From positions 9,798,501 to 9,862,500 of the forward strand of contig NC_041005.1 of the NCBI RefSeq assembly GCF_004193775.1: DNA of 64,000 bases. The letters run 5' to 3'. Shown piece after piece: positions 34,578 to 46,637 of this stretch (within the stretch, counting starts at the first letter, position 1; each line of letters begins with the position of its first letter). The notes below the pieces were generated by a model. That model was not told where the DNA came from, made no database searches, and saw only the letters and a program-made list of their open reading frames with translations. A program made the position numbers and the translations under genes. The stretch is from Glycine soja (lineage: Eukaryota; Streptophyta; Magnoliopsida; Fabales; Fabaceae).

Positions 34578-37500
34578 TAAGCTACTTGAACCAAAGGCTG
34601 CTTTGGAAGGGGAAATATAATCCACCAGTGGCGATTTGTGGTGTCCACGTGGCTGGCTGAGAGGAAAGTTCACGAAGTCTGGCACTCGGTGGTTCCACCA
34701 CGTGGCTTGTGCCCAAGGACTGGCCCACATACTTTGATTTCCCCAATAGCTAACACCGTTTGGTCAGCGTTAGTTTAACCATGATTAAAGTCATGGTGGA
34801 ACCTTAGTTTCACCACCTCACCCCATTTGGTATTTTCAATCTCAATTGTTTCTTTGAGAAACAAAATGAATAGACCAATATAAAAAATTTATTTTATATA
34901 GTTAATGTTTTGTTTCATTTTATTTTATCATAGACTTTTTTCTTCTTTTTTTAAAGAGAAATATAAACTTGATTGAGTTACTCTAACACGAGAATAAAAT
35001 GGAGGAGGCTAGAAGGGTAATGCGAACAAGGAGAATGGGGTTATTGTGTAGTGTGTACAAATACAACAAACGTAGATGCTGTTTTCAACATAATAAAAAT
35101 AGGCTGTAATGGAATGTGGTAGCCTTCCCCATGAGCGACGACAAGACAGCATTGAATTGGACTCCAACAGCTATAGTAAGTAAGGCATCACTGGATTGTT
35201 CCGTTTATTCAACAAGGACAAAGAGACGCCACGCTTCAAAATTTTATTGTATTATTAATTATTATTTTATTATAAAAAATATATTTGCTTAAGTCATTAT
35301 TATTTATATAATTTATATTTTAAATATTTTTTTATCTATTTTCATCATATAAATCATTTATATTTAGTTTTTTCTTATAAAAATATAGTTTTTTTTTCAC
35401 ACTTCTTAAAATAGGAAATTGCATTCTTGCCTGAATGGGCAGATTGGGATCATATCAGATCATAATCAATGAAACATACACACCTGCAACATCGCTTCCG
35501 AAGTTAATAATCTCCACGAATATAAGTTTTTGTTTTTTATACTGTCATATTATTTATTAATAAAAGGATTGCATGGTCCAAAGGTAAGGTCCAAGTCCTT
35601 ACTTTAAGCCCACCGGCGGTCAGCTACATATTTAAAAATAAAAAAATCTCTCATTTAACACATTTAATTCTTTTAATTTTAAATAAAAAACAATAACACT
35701 CTTTTTTTTTCCAATAAATCAATAAATATTCTTCTAAATTTTAACTCTTCATCTCTTCCCCTCTTTTTCTCTCAAGAGAATTGAATTCCTCTAATTTATA
35801 TGTTACACGAAATTGATTACAATAATTTAATAAATGATTTTGTATCCCATAAAGCCCAAAAATTAATTTTAAATAAAATATGAATAATTTTATTAAATAT
35901 TTTATTAGTTTAGAAAAAAGTTTCATTTTTTATCAACAAAAAAGTCTTATTTGGAAGCTTACTTTAGGCCTACTAATGTGTTGGGCTGTCCTCGATGGAT
36001 TGTTTCTTATAATTTTTTGATATCTTACTTAATAGGCTTTTGTAAACGCTTTTACTAATAGATTTTCTGTACATTAAATGCATGCTGGTCTGTGGAACCA
36101 AAACTCTGAATATGTCACAGGTTTAAATGCATGCTGGGTTAAGGGGTAGGCGGATGAAAGGTTGATGTAGAACTAATAAAATCTAATGCATTAATTAAAT
36201 AGTTGGTTTTAGGGTTTAGATAAATAATATGTATGTAATTAAATCTTTTCAATATGTTAAACAATATATTATTTTTAATTGTGCACATAAAAATGCTTTA
36301 ATTCCCAATTACGTGCATAAAAAAATATATAAAACACACTTTGATGATTCGTGTGTTTTTTAAATTAATTCATATATAGTTATTAGAAAAATAAGAATAA
36401 ATTTAATGTATTATTAATGTAAAAAAATTGATATTATCAGTCAATAAAAAATGACACATAAACTTATCATGCATAACAATAAATGATTGGATGATAATAT
36501 AATTTTTTTTTATTTTTTCACTGTATTAATTAAATTAAATTCTTAAAACATGCTTTTTTTAGATCTCAAAAATATCTTAATGCACGGACATACATGCAGA
36601 GAATAATACAGAGAAAAAAAACACCACACAAATGGAGCAAAACAATAATACATGCGGAGAATAATGGATCTTTTGTTTCAATCAAATGATGATCGAACTA
36701 TACTTTTTCTATCAAGGGTCTTTATGTTTGTTTTTTTTCCTATATATTCACGAAAAAGATACATATAAAAGATACTTTAACGCCCAAGCCAGAATTCGAC
36801 TGAGAGCAATATGTATGTATAGTCAAGAAAATATGTAATCCTTATGAATTGATTAGTGTCCTTACTTAGGAGGTTTGTTCCTTTTTATACAAACTTTTGT
36901 GGACCTTGGTTTATAGGCCTTTATGGAAGAATTATCATCTAGGTAATTCTTTCCTATGTGAGGGTTAGACATTCTAAACCTTTATTTTTCCTTAATTAAG
37001 TCGTCTTGCATTATCGGGGTTTAACTATTTTATTCATGGAGTGGTCGAGGTTTTCTTGTACCGAATAGGTATTTGATGGGCCAATTAGGTATTCGGTAGG
37101 GTCAAATAGGGAATAGCGATCTTGTTGAATACCTATCACGTATAGATGCTGATAAATTGAAAGCATGAAAATAATTGTTTATTATATGTATATATTTAGT
37201 GGAAAACTCAACGTTTCTTAATAAGATAAAAAAAATCAACTCAAGGCATAAATCAGCCTTTTAAAAACATATTCAACCAAAGTAAAAGCTAGCACCTTGT
37301 TCTAAAAAAAAAAAAACTACACACGTTTGCACTTCATTATGTCAGGAGGTTTAGTTTAATTTGTTAATTAAGGGTGCACAAGTTATTGTAAACTCTTGAT
37401 ACTACTTTCAATTCTTATGGATAAAAAAATTACACTTCACAGTGAATAGCACATTAAGAATAAAATTTTGATACAATTATATTTTTTCTATAAACTGTTT

Positions 37501-40500
37501 TTGATACAATGTTATTAATAATTATAAAAGAATGTTATTAATAATTATAAAAGCATTATATTATTTTTAATGATTTGTAAAGGCTTTGATAAAATTGATT
37601 ATTTTAATTATTTTATTTGCAAATTATTAAAAAAAAACTAAAACAAGGCAATATTTTTGTAACTACTACTAAAGCGTACCAATTTTTTGAAAAAAATAAA
37701 TAACTTTCCTTAATTAAAAATTAAAAATTCCCTTTTTCACAATAGTGGATCTGATAGGTAGGGATTAAAGTATACTCAGACCTTGTGGATACGCACAAAA
37801 ATACTTGCAAATGGGTAAATAAATACTCACTTATTAGGGATGAGTCTGGGACAAGTATTTACTTGCAAAAATTTTAATGGGAATGAGTGTGGTATGGGTA
37901 CTACAATACACATCCCGCCCTGCACCTATTATACATATTAGTTTAATTAAAATATCTTTTAATATTACTAATTATTAATTTAATGACAATTGGTAGGAAA
38001 CCTAAGCTTTTGTTGATGCACATATAAATTTGTGTTATCTTTATGTGAATTATGGATCAATATATTTGAAAAGCATTCTAGATTGAGTGAGATTTGGTTT
38101 TGGAACTAGTTGTTATTACACTGGTGCATGAAATATCATGTAAATTTATTTGTAATAATACATTTTTTTATTGTTTCAAATTTAAAATCAAGATAAATCA
38201 TATTTCATTTGGTGATGTTTTTGTTTTGTTATTAGTGAGTGAATGCATAATTTAAAATTAATCTTGATCAATTAGTTATCATAACTTTTAATTTTTTAAT
38301 AGCTAGATAAACTACGTATATAAAATTTAATATATAAAAACACAATTCCTTATAAAATAAATTAATATATAACATGTAAACACAACTATGTACATAAAAT
38401 TTAGTATAAACCATAACAAAACATAAATAGATCCAAATATATTTTTTAACCCCACACTTCTAGGTCTTATTAAACAAGTTTCTCATTCTAATATATTTGT
38501 TTTTTTTTGCTTTGAACTAACTATAAAATTCTGATATAGAGTAACATCACTTGGAGAATATATAATTATAAGTTTATTAGTTTCAATGTATTTCTTTTGA
38601 AAGTCTTAAAGAATACAATCAATGAAAGTTTATAATGATTATGTTAAATGTTTAAAATATTATGTTTAAAAGTAATTTGTTGCATAATTATATTTATAAT
38701 ATTATTTTTTATGACTTATGTTAGAATGACTTTAGATTATATTTGAATGATTTAAAAGTGAATTTTGAATTTAATTATAATAATTTTTTAGTGAATATTT
38801 TTTTGATTTGTTGATTTTATATATAAGTAAAATGTGAGTAATGAATATAGATACCCATGGGAATCCAATGAATATAGAAATGAGAATTAAAATTATTATT
38901 AATATAAATATATGATCGAATATAGATATTTTTTTCGAAATATAGATATGAGAACGAATAGTATAATACTCCATTTTCATATGCACATATGGTACTTGAA
39001 AGATTGAAATTATGAATTTCGCATATATTTCAATATTTGCAGATAAATCATGAGCTTCTTTAATTGCTAAGTTGAATTGAATGTACCGACATGTTTCCTA
39101 CCCTAAAATTAAGCACGTATCACTTCTTACCTACTGTTTACATCTGCCTCATGGAAAGTAATCATTGAAACTTAGTTACCCAAGTTAACTATCAGTTTGC
39201 GTGATTTGCGAAACCGAAATGCTTGGAATTAAATATTGTTTTCTGCAAAGTGTAAATATAATATACTTTTTTTCTACCAATAATGACTACAAAAAGGTTA
39301 CTTGCTATAATTATATACCACTACATTTTAATAAGGGACACTAGAAAGCAGTGCCGACTGCTTAATTAGATAAGGTAATGAAAAAGACTTTCATTAGATA
39401 AGGTATTTTAATTAATTAATCTAGCGCCGATGTGACATATTGCATATTGAGGCAACTTACCTAGTTTGGAGCGTATTGAATTAAGATATTGAAGATTTAA
39501 AAAGATTTTTTTTATAAAAAAGTTGTGAGATTTTGAATTAAGACTTTTAAATAAAATAAATAAATTTTGTGATATTTAATTAAAATTATTAAAATTTTGT
39601 AAAGAGTATAACAAAATTTAAAAATTCAATTAAGATTTTTTATATTTTTTTATATTCAAAATATAAAGATTTTGATGCGTTGTAAATAGAGCCCTCAGAA
39701 CAACTACTTGAATCACAACGGGATAGACCTCACTAAATGACGTGGTTATCCTAACCACATGTAGGCATCTTATTGGACCACATCACAGAGGGTCTCAATA
39801 CCCGTTGCAGAAAACGGGCACCATAGGAAGTGGCATTTTGGTTCTCACTCACTCACTAATTATGGCCATTTGTTAATAATTGCTTTATATAAAGCAATTA
39901 TGGGGCGTGGGACAGAGAATGTATTCGAGGGGTAATGGACTAATGGTAATGGCTGTTGAGTGTTATGTTGGGGGGGATTGATAGTGAAGGCAGTAATTTC
40001 ATGTTGTGGTGTTGGGATAATTCTGTCTTCATATAGTTAATATAACATGATAAGGATCAGGGGAAACTGGTCCTGGGGGACCTTTGCAGGGGAGATGAAT
40101 GCATATTATAATGTAATGTATGAACTTCTTTTAGGTACTTCTTGTACCATTTAATAAATTTTTTGCTGATAAAAAAAGATGTTATCTCCATTATACAAAA
40201 CAAAGGATTTTTTTTTTTTTTGTTCCATACGAAATAAAGGTTTTAATTTATTTGCCTGTGATCGTGAGAGAGAGTCACGAATCCAATTCCACAATATACG
40301 AGTGAGAACCAAAGCAATCGTGAGATGAGAGAGAAAGAGAACAGGTAATAGGTGATCATGGGAGGTGCTGCAATACATGAGCGTGAGCAAGAATGAGAGC
40401 CAATACGTACGAGAGGTGCGGGAGGCAGTCACATTGCAGATTTTCTAATTTTAAAATTAGTTTAATGTGACATTATTCTTAATTAATATTTGACACATGT

Positions 40501-40663
40501 CTATTTTATTAGGTGTGCTTGCATGGGAGGTGTTACCTAGGTGTGAATATCTCTTCTTTTGAATGTTATTCTTAGCCTAAAAACTAAAACAACCAAATGG
40601 AGAAGTCATGACTCATCATTGGGCTCGATTGAAAGTCTTTTACCAAAATGAAGATGGGACATG
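34578..40663. other. AT-rich intergenic region
   Basis: About 6 kb with no supported gene. A GC-richer island at 34600-34850 has two G-boxes. A segment near 40100-40180 ends in an oligo-A-like stretch after TTTAATAAATTTTTTGCTG, perhaps the 3' tail of a LINE or processed copy, but no coding part is visible. The rest is A/T-run-rich DNA. Confidence 0.5.
34645..34705. promoter_or_regulatory. Pair of CCACGTGG G-boxes
   Basis: Two perfect CCACGTGG palindromes at 34645-34652 and 34698-34705, 53 bp apart, in an unusually GC-rich patch. G-boxes are bound by bZIP and bHLH factors in plants. No gene start was found within 2 kb on either strand, so this may be a relic promoter or chance. Confidence 0.35.
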
Positions 40664-40701
40664 TTAGGTGCACCCACTAACATTGCTGGTGCATCCAGCA
40701 A
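40664..40701. repeat. Left terminal repeat of MULE B
   Basis: TAGGTGCACCCA is followed by CATTGCTGGTGCATCCAGCA. It is the inverse match of the right end of copy A (14552-14589). The motif GGTGCAYCCA occurs twice within the repeat. Confidence 0.65.
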
Positions 40702-41014
40702 TTACGTGAATGGGCAAAATTACCCTTATTTAAAATTTTAAAAATGAAGCGCACCTAGTAGTCCACACCTTTTCGCCTTCTTGCTTTTCTTCTCTTCCTT
40801 CTTCCTCCACGTGTCTCTTTCCTCTGACTGCTATTTCCATTCGTCTTTGAAGCTTCTTGTGGTGTCGTTGCTGTGTTTCTGCCTCAAGGTTAGTATCTCC
40901 CCTCCCTTCCCCTCCTAGGTTGTTTATTTAGTTTAGGAGAGGCTGGATTTAGGGTAGAAGACGAAGTGAACTCTAGGGTAGAAGACTTGCTTGGAACCTG
41001 TAACGATTTGGTTG

Positions 41015-41170
41015 TTCGGAACAAGTTCTTCTGGATGGTTCTCCGGAAGAACTTCTTCCATAAGAAGAAACTGAACATTCCGAAAGAAGTTCTTCCGGAA
41101 ATGTTTTCGGAAGAACCTTCTTCCGAATGAACAAAATGTTCTACCAAAAGAAGGTTCTCCCAGAAACAGG
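41015..41170. repeat. Palindromic cluster, left end of MULE B
   Basis: Several copies of GGAAGAACTTCTTCC-type palindromes and GGAAGAAGTTCTTCC variants, equivalent to those at 13930-14280 and 49905-50070. They lie upstream of the plant mobile domain gene and so may overlap its promoter region. Confidence 0.75.
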
Positions 41171-41529
41171 AATTTTTTTTAAATTAGTTTTTTTTTAAAT
41201 TTTTTTTAATGAATGAAGTTGTTATTAATTTTAAAATTAAGTTGTGTATGTTTAATGATAGAAATATTTATGCTTGCATGGTGGTATGTAAAAAATTACT
41301 TAAATATTATATATTAGGTTAAATTTTTGTTTATTATATATATTTTTTATATGTTTGTTTAGTGGTTGAGTGTGTAGGGTTTAGTTTAGGGTAGTCAACA
41401 ATGCTTAGGGTAGTGTGATTAGGGTTTATAACGTAAGGCTGAAGATTTACGTAAATATATGTAGGTTTTTAATTATATGAATAGTTTATTTGACCCAAAA
41501 AAATACGTGTTCTTCATGATTTGCAGATC

Positions 41530-43709
41530 ATGGTTAGAACACGAGGTTTAGGTCGTGCTTTAACTAGGGTTATAGGGCGAGGTAGACAGGATGAGCATGA
41601 TGCAGTTGATGTTCCCCGAAGGCGTAGGCCTACTGCATCAGCCCGTAGGCAACGGGTACATATTGCGGTTGATGAGGGTGTTCCTCAGGTGACTGAGGAT
41701 GTTCTTCATATGGCGGAGGATGTTCCTCAGATGACTGAAGATGTCCCTCATATGGCTGACGATTTTCCTCAGATGAGTGAAGATGCGCCTCAAATGATTG
41801 CGGGCATAGATGCGACTATTGCAGAGGACTTAGGTCGTGATGGTGCTGAGGGATCACATGCTGATGAGGGATTCCCTGGTGGGCCCCGTGACCCATCAGT
41901 TCTGACTTCATTTGTGGAGCATGTCGCACATGCCATTTGGACTGGACATGTATTATAATTTGTTAATTTTTTCTTCTTGATTTGTTTGTCATTTTTTTTT
42001 TATATTTGTGTATTTGGAATGATTTGTACTTCAATTCAGGAGCGTTCTGAGCTGAAGTTGGTGTCGCACGGGAGGAAGGTGACGTTAATTGGGAGGCCAG
42101 TGCCTGAGATTGAAGGGCTGGTTGCCGCCACAGGATTAAGTCCATTGATCGGGTGTTCAGTTGTAACCGGCGATCCTGGACTTATATCCGCATTTGTGGA
42201 AAGGTGGCATAGGGAGACCAACACCTTCCACCTTCCAGTAGGAGAGTTGAAGATCACACTAAATGATGTGTCCTCACTCTTCCATCTCCTTATCAGTGGC
42301 GCCTTCCACAGCTTCGAGGCTCTTTCCGTGGACGAGGCGATATTTTTGTTGATGGAGTTGCTTGAGGTGTCCGGTGAGGAGGCTAGAGCCGAGACAGTAC
42401 GAGCGCGCGGGGCGTATGTATGCCTCTCATGGGTTCGGGAGATCTATGAGATGAGATGCCAGACACGACGATGGATTGTAGCAGCTCGTGCTTATCTCCT
42501 GCACCTGGTCGGTTGCACTATTTTTTCTAACAAGAGTGCAATATATGTTCATGTGGTGCATCTAGAGGCTTTTCGCGACCTGGGTCAGAGTGGGGACTAT
42601 GCCTGGGGAGTTGCAGCCCTGGTTCATATGTATGACCAGTTAGATGAAGCTTCTAGGACCACAACATGGCAGATTGGGGGGTACCTTACTTTATTATAGG
42701 TAAATTTTGTGTTCGTAATATGTTACATTGGATTATGATGTAAACATGTTTTTATGTTATGGTAACCTAATTTTTTTTGTAGTGTTGGATCTATGAGCAC
42801 TTTCCGAGTGTGCATCAATGCATCACCGATGATGCGTACGAGAAAACGTCCCCTCGTGCCTCCCGGTGGCTGACGGTGAAGGCTCATATGAAGGGAATTA
42901 CAGGAGCATCGTACCAGGCAAGTTGTGATGCTTTGACGGTCACAAACGTGTGTTGGTTGCCTTACAGTGACCATCGTGGGGTTAGGGGGTTTGAGCTGAT
43001 TTCATCGTTCCAGGGTCAGCTGAGATGGGGTCCTATGGTGGTCACAATTCGATCAGAGAGTGTGCTACGCCATTTTGGGTACATTCAGAGCATCCCTCTG
43101 CCGTCTGTTAGCGCTTTGTTGTCATATGATGATATAGATGACAGATGACAGGTGGATGCATTTCTCGGACTACGTAGTAGCTGTGGGTGAGCTTTGTGTA
43201 GTGCCTGGGCAGGTATCTGCGGATTACATGGAGTGGTTTTTCCAGATATCTCACCCATTCATGATGCCGACCTAGGCAGGTGACCAGCCCAGACATGCAC
43301 CTGCCCCAGACCATTAGGACTACATGTAGCCGGACATCCCACAGGTTCCAGTGGCATTTGACCCCCCTCGACATGCAGTGGTAAGATTATTTGCGTGTTT
43401 AATGTTTGATGAATAGTTATTTATTTTAAATTTTGTAATAAATATTTTTTATGACTGTCACAGGATGATTACGAAGGCTATGAGGTGATCACAGAAAGGT
43501 TGGAGCGTGTGCTCAACCTTAGGATGGTCATTGTAGGGATACAGTTACATGATATCATGCAAGATTGCCTGAGGATCGCTAGGGGGGTGCCAGCGCAGAT
43601 GGAAGTGTTAGGGCTCGACAAAGACGACGCACAGAGCATTGATGATGTTTTTTTATGTTTTGTAGTTGACATCATTTTTTGTATTTGTTACACTTTTTGT
43701 TTAATATAG
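41530..43709 (+). pseudogene. Plant mobile domain (PMD, MAIN-LIKE type) gene in MULE B
   Basis: Exons: 41530-41949, 42040-42699, 42783-43380 and 43464 to about 43709, with good GT-AG sites. A 5' leader intron probably ends at 41526. Exon 1 encodes MVRTRGLGRALTRVIGRGRQ and acidic repeats of the VPQMTEDVPHMA type. Exons 2-3 encode the PMD core: LKLVSHGRKVTLIGRPVPE, FHLPVGELKITLNDVSSLFH, DYAWGVAALVHMYDQL, CWIYEHFP and FQGQLRWGPMVV. Exon 4 has ERLERVLNLRMVIVG and MQDCLRIARGV. PMD proteins occur both in transposons and as domesticated genes (MAIN/MAIL) needed for genome silencing and stability. Defects: TAG at 42697-42699 just before the splice donor, a 7-bp tandem duplication (ATGACAG, about 43137-43150) that shifts frame, and TAGs at 43273, 43315 and 43327. 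Confidence 0.8.
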
Positions 43710-43869
43710 TTTACTTTTTGTGCACTCTATATGACACACCGATTCTGATTAACTGACGTTCTGATTCTGATTCCGAAAATCATGAATTTCCTTTATAAGA
43801 ATGACATTAAAATTATAAATTTTTAAAAATAAGATAACTAAATATTTATGTTTTAAAATAAGAAGATCA

Positions 43870-45250
43870 AAATTAAAAAAAAAAGGATTTGGAGCCTTCA
43901 AACATGTTCAACTACCCATGTTCGGGGGTTTTTTAAAATTATGCGTGAGTCGCCTATGACATTCGTAGGGTGCTGTTTTTCATGTTTGGACGTCAAAGAA
44001 TCCAAAAAAAATAATATCATAAGCCGATTCCACCGAATAACACCTCAAAAAACAAACGCGAAATTAAAAAAAAAAAATAAGATTTGGACTCTTCAAACAT
44101 GTTCAAGTACCCATGTTCGGGGGTTTTTTAAAATTATGCGCGAGTCGCCTAAGACATTCGTGGGGTACTGTTTTTCATGTTTGGACGTCAAAGAAGCCAA
44201 AAAAAAATAATATTGTCATCCGGTTACACCGAACAACACCTCAAAAAACAAGCACGAAATTTTAAAAAAATAGGATTTGGAGCCTTTAAACATGTGCAAG
44301 TACCCATGTTCGGGGGGTTTTTTTTAAAATTATGTGCGAGTCGCCTAAGGGATTCTTGGGGTGCTGTTTTTCATGTTTGGACGTCAAACAAGCCAAAAAA
44401 AATAATATCGTAAGCCGGTTCCACCGAATAACACCTCAAAAAACAAGCACGAAATTAAAAAAAAAAAAAGGATTTGGACCCTTCAAACATGTTCAAGTAC
44501 CCATGTTCGGGGGTTTTTTAAAATTATGTGCGAGTCGCCTAAGACATTCGTGGGGCACTTTTTTTCATGTTTGGACGTCAAAGAAGCCAAAAAAAATAAT
44601 ATCGTCATCCGGTTCCACCGAATAACACCTCAAAAAACAAGCACGAAATTTAAAAAAAATAGGATTTGGAGCCTTTAAACATGTTCAAGTACCCATGTTC
44701 GGAGTTTTTTTTAAAATTATGTGCGAGTCGCCTAAGACATTCTTGGGGTGCTTTTTTTCATGTTTGGATGTCAAAGAAGCAAAAAAAAATAATATTGTAA
44801 GCCGGTTCCACTGAATAACACCTCAAAAAACAAGCACGAAATTGAAAAAAAATAGGATTTGGACCCTTCAAACATGTTCAAGTACCCATGTTCGGGAGTT
44901 TTTTAAAATTATGCGCGAGTCGCCTAACACATTCGTGGGGCGTTGTTTTTTTTGTTTGGACGTCAAAGAAGCCAAAAAAAATAATATCGTCAACCGGTTC
45001 CACCGAATAATACCTCAAAAAACAAGCACAATATTTAAAAAAAATAGGATTTGGAGTCTTCAAACATGTTCAAGTACCCATGTTCGGGGGGTTTTTTAAA
45101 ATTATGCGCGAGTAGCCTAAGACATTCGTGGGGCGCTGTTTTCATGTTTGGATGTCAAAGAAGCAAAAAAAATAATATCGTAAGCCAGTTCCACCAAATA
45201 ACACCTCAAAAAACAAGCACGAAATTAAAAAAATAGGATTTCCACCCTTC
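43870..45250. repeat. ~193-bp tandem array of MULE B (about 7 units)
   Basis: The landmark CATGTTCGG recurs at about 43920, 44115, 44309, 44505, 44698, 44890 and 45082 (steps 192-196 bp). Units carry GGATTTGGA, GGGTTTTTTAAAATTATG, GCGAGTCGCCTAA and TTTGGACGTCAAA. The family is shared with 6745-7490 in copy A. It lies between the 3' ends of two converging genes. Confidence 0.92.
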
Positions 45251-45400
45251 AAAGTATGCCTAGGGTGAAGGTGGAACAATAAAAATAAATTATATTTAGA
45301 TCATTCAAACAACACATTCAATTTTATTATGGAATTCAAACACACTGTAAACAAATAGATAAAAGTTACATGAAAAACAAAAAAAAAAGAAACGTTGCAT

Positions 45401-46230
45401 TCAGTCGTTTAGCGACGTGGCATCCACATCGTCTTCGAATTCCATACCATGTTTAGTAAAAACAACTAAAATTTCTATTGGCCCATATTTTTTCCAGTAG
45501 TTCGACTATGCTAATACCTTCAACACTTCATCGTTGGTTTTCAGCTCATTAATTTCATATTTTATAACTTTATCTGAATACTCAAAACGTCCTGGTTGCC
45601 GAAAAAACAATCGCCTTACCGCTTGTGATTCGTGAATTCCATGAGAGGGAATCCCTTTAGGTGCAACTTACTTTATCAAATCCTTCAGTTCATCGAGGGT
45701 ACATCCTGAAGGAATTTCAAATTTCTTTGGATTTTTTCCTGTGAACGCACATCCTACAAATGTGTTTTGGGGTGGCATGTTCCATCTCCCGTTGTAATAC
45801 AAGAGCGCGTCATGAGTAGGGGTCGTAGTGCGTTCAAGTAAGTTTATTACTTCATCTGGTGTTCTTCCAACGGTGCATAATAACTCAATCAAACCAACAC
45901 ACGAAAATTGATCATTACACATTAACATTGTGTTGACATCATCATCATTTATCAATTGCATACATTGAAAGCGAATTTGGTTACCTGTATGGGTGAATGG
46001 CTGGAGGTAGTGAATTTCATCCAAAAATTGTTTGTCGGTTAGCTGAAGGGTATTGTGTATTATGGTTTTTAGGCTTGCAAAATCACAGCTGTTTGGTACT
46101 CGAATGGGCACCAAAGTGGAATTTTGGAAGTAAACCCCACTATCATTGTGAATAATCGATCCATTTGGAAAAATGAAACCCAACTTGAGTTGACAATCGT
46201 CTGACTGCTAGTTTCTCCTAAAAATGCCAT
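45401..46230 (-). pseudogene. MULE-borne protein with two PB1-like modules (copy B)
   Basis: Counterpart of 7566-8408. It starts at ATG 46230 (MAFLGETSSQT) and ends at TGA 45401-45403. A one-base loss near 46185 shifts frame after IVNS. Both modules remain readable: PIRVPNSCDFASLKTII, EIHYLQP, INDDDVNTML, LIELLCTVGRTPDE, then KFEIPSGCTLDELKDLIK, RRLFFRQPG, LKTNDEVLKVLA. A TAA follows DLIK (CAA in copy A). A TAG after EVLKVLA is in the same place as in copy A. Confidence 0.65.
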
Positions 46231-46637
46231 ATTTTGTGTATCAATTGGGAAAGTATGTGAAAGCAAGATAATGTGTGATTTATTAGCGTTTGTCGTGTCT
46301 CATATATATACATGGTTCTCACTGACAGATTGCTTCACTTTTTTTTTACAAAAGAACACGAGTGAACATGTTTCGTGTTTATGTTTCCTACTAAACCAAT
46401 GTCGTGCATCAGAATGTGTTGTCAAGTCAGTCAATGTCGTGTCACGCTCAAACTTTAATACGCATGCATATCATTATGTTTTGTCAATTATGACAACAAT
46501 GTATCCTACATGCGTAATTGATTTTGGTTGTACCAACTAATTTTTTTCTTAACGCAACGAGTACTTAATAATTATCCTTTAATGACTTACAACAAATTAT
46601 ATCGCATAATGAATACAATTAGATAAACAATGCATGT

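Noticed and set aside
40151..40432. Minus-strand open frame of 93 codons
   Set aside because: No recognisable similarity; sits in intergenic DNA next to a possible LINE tail.
43941..45236. Series of open frames with repeated CFSCLDVKEAKKNN-like peptides on the plus strand
   Set aside because: They are produced by the ~193-bp tandem array. The unit length is not a multiple of three and frames change from unit to unit, so no protein is implied.
43870..45250. Regular repeats that could look like a CRISPR array
   Set aside because: Units are ~193 bp and similar along their whole length, without short repeats and unique spacers, and the DNA is plant nuclear.
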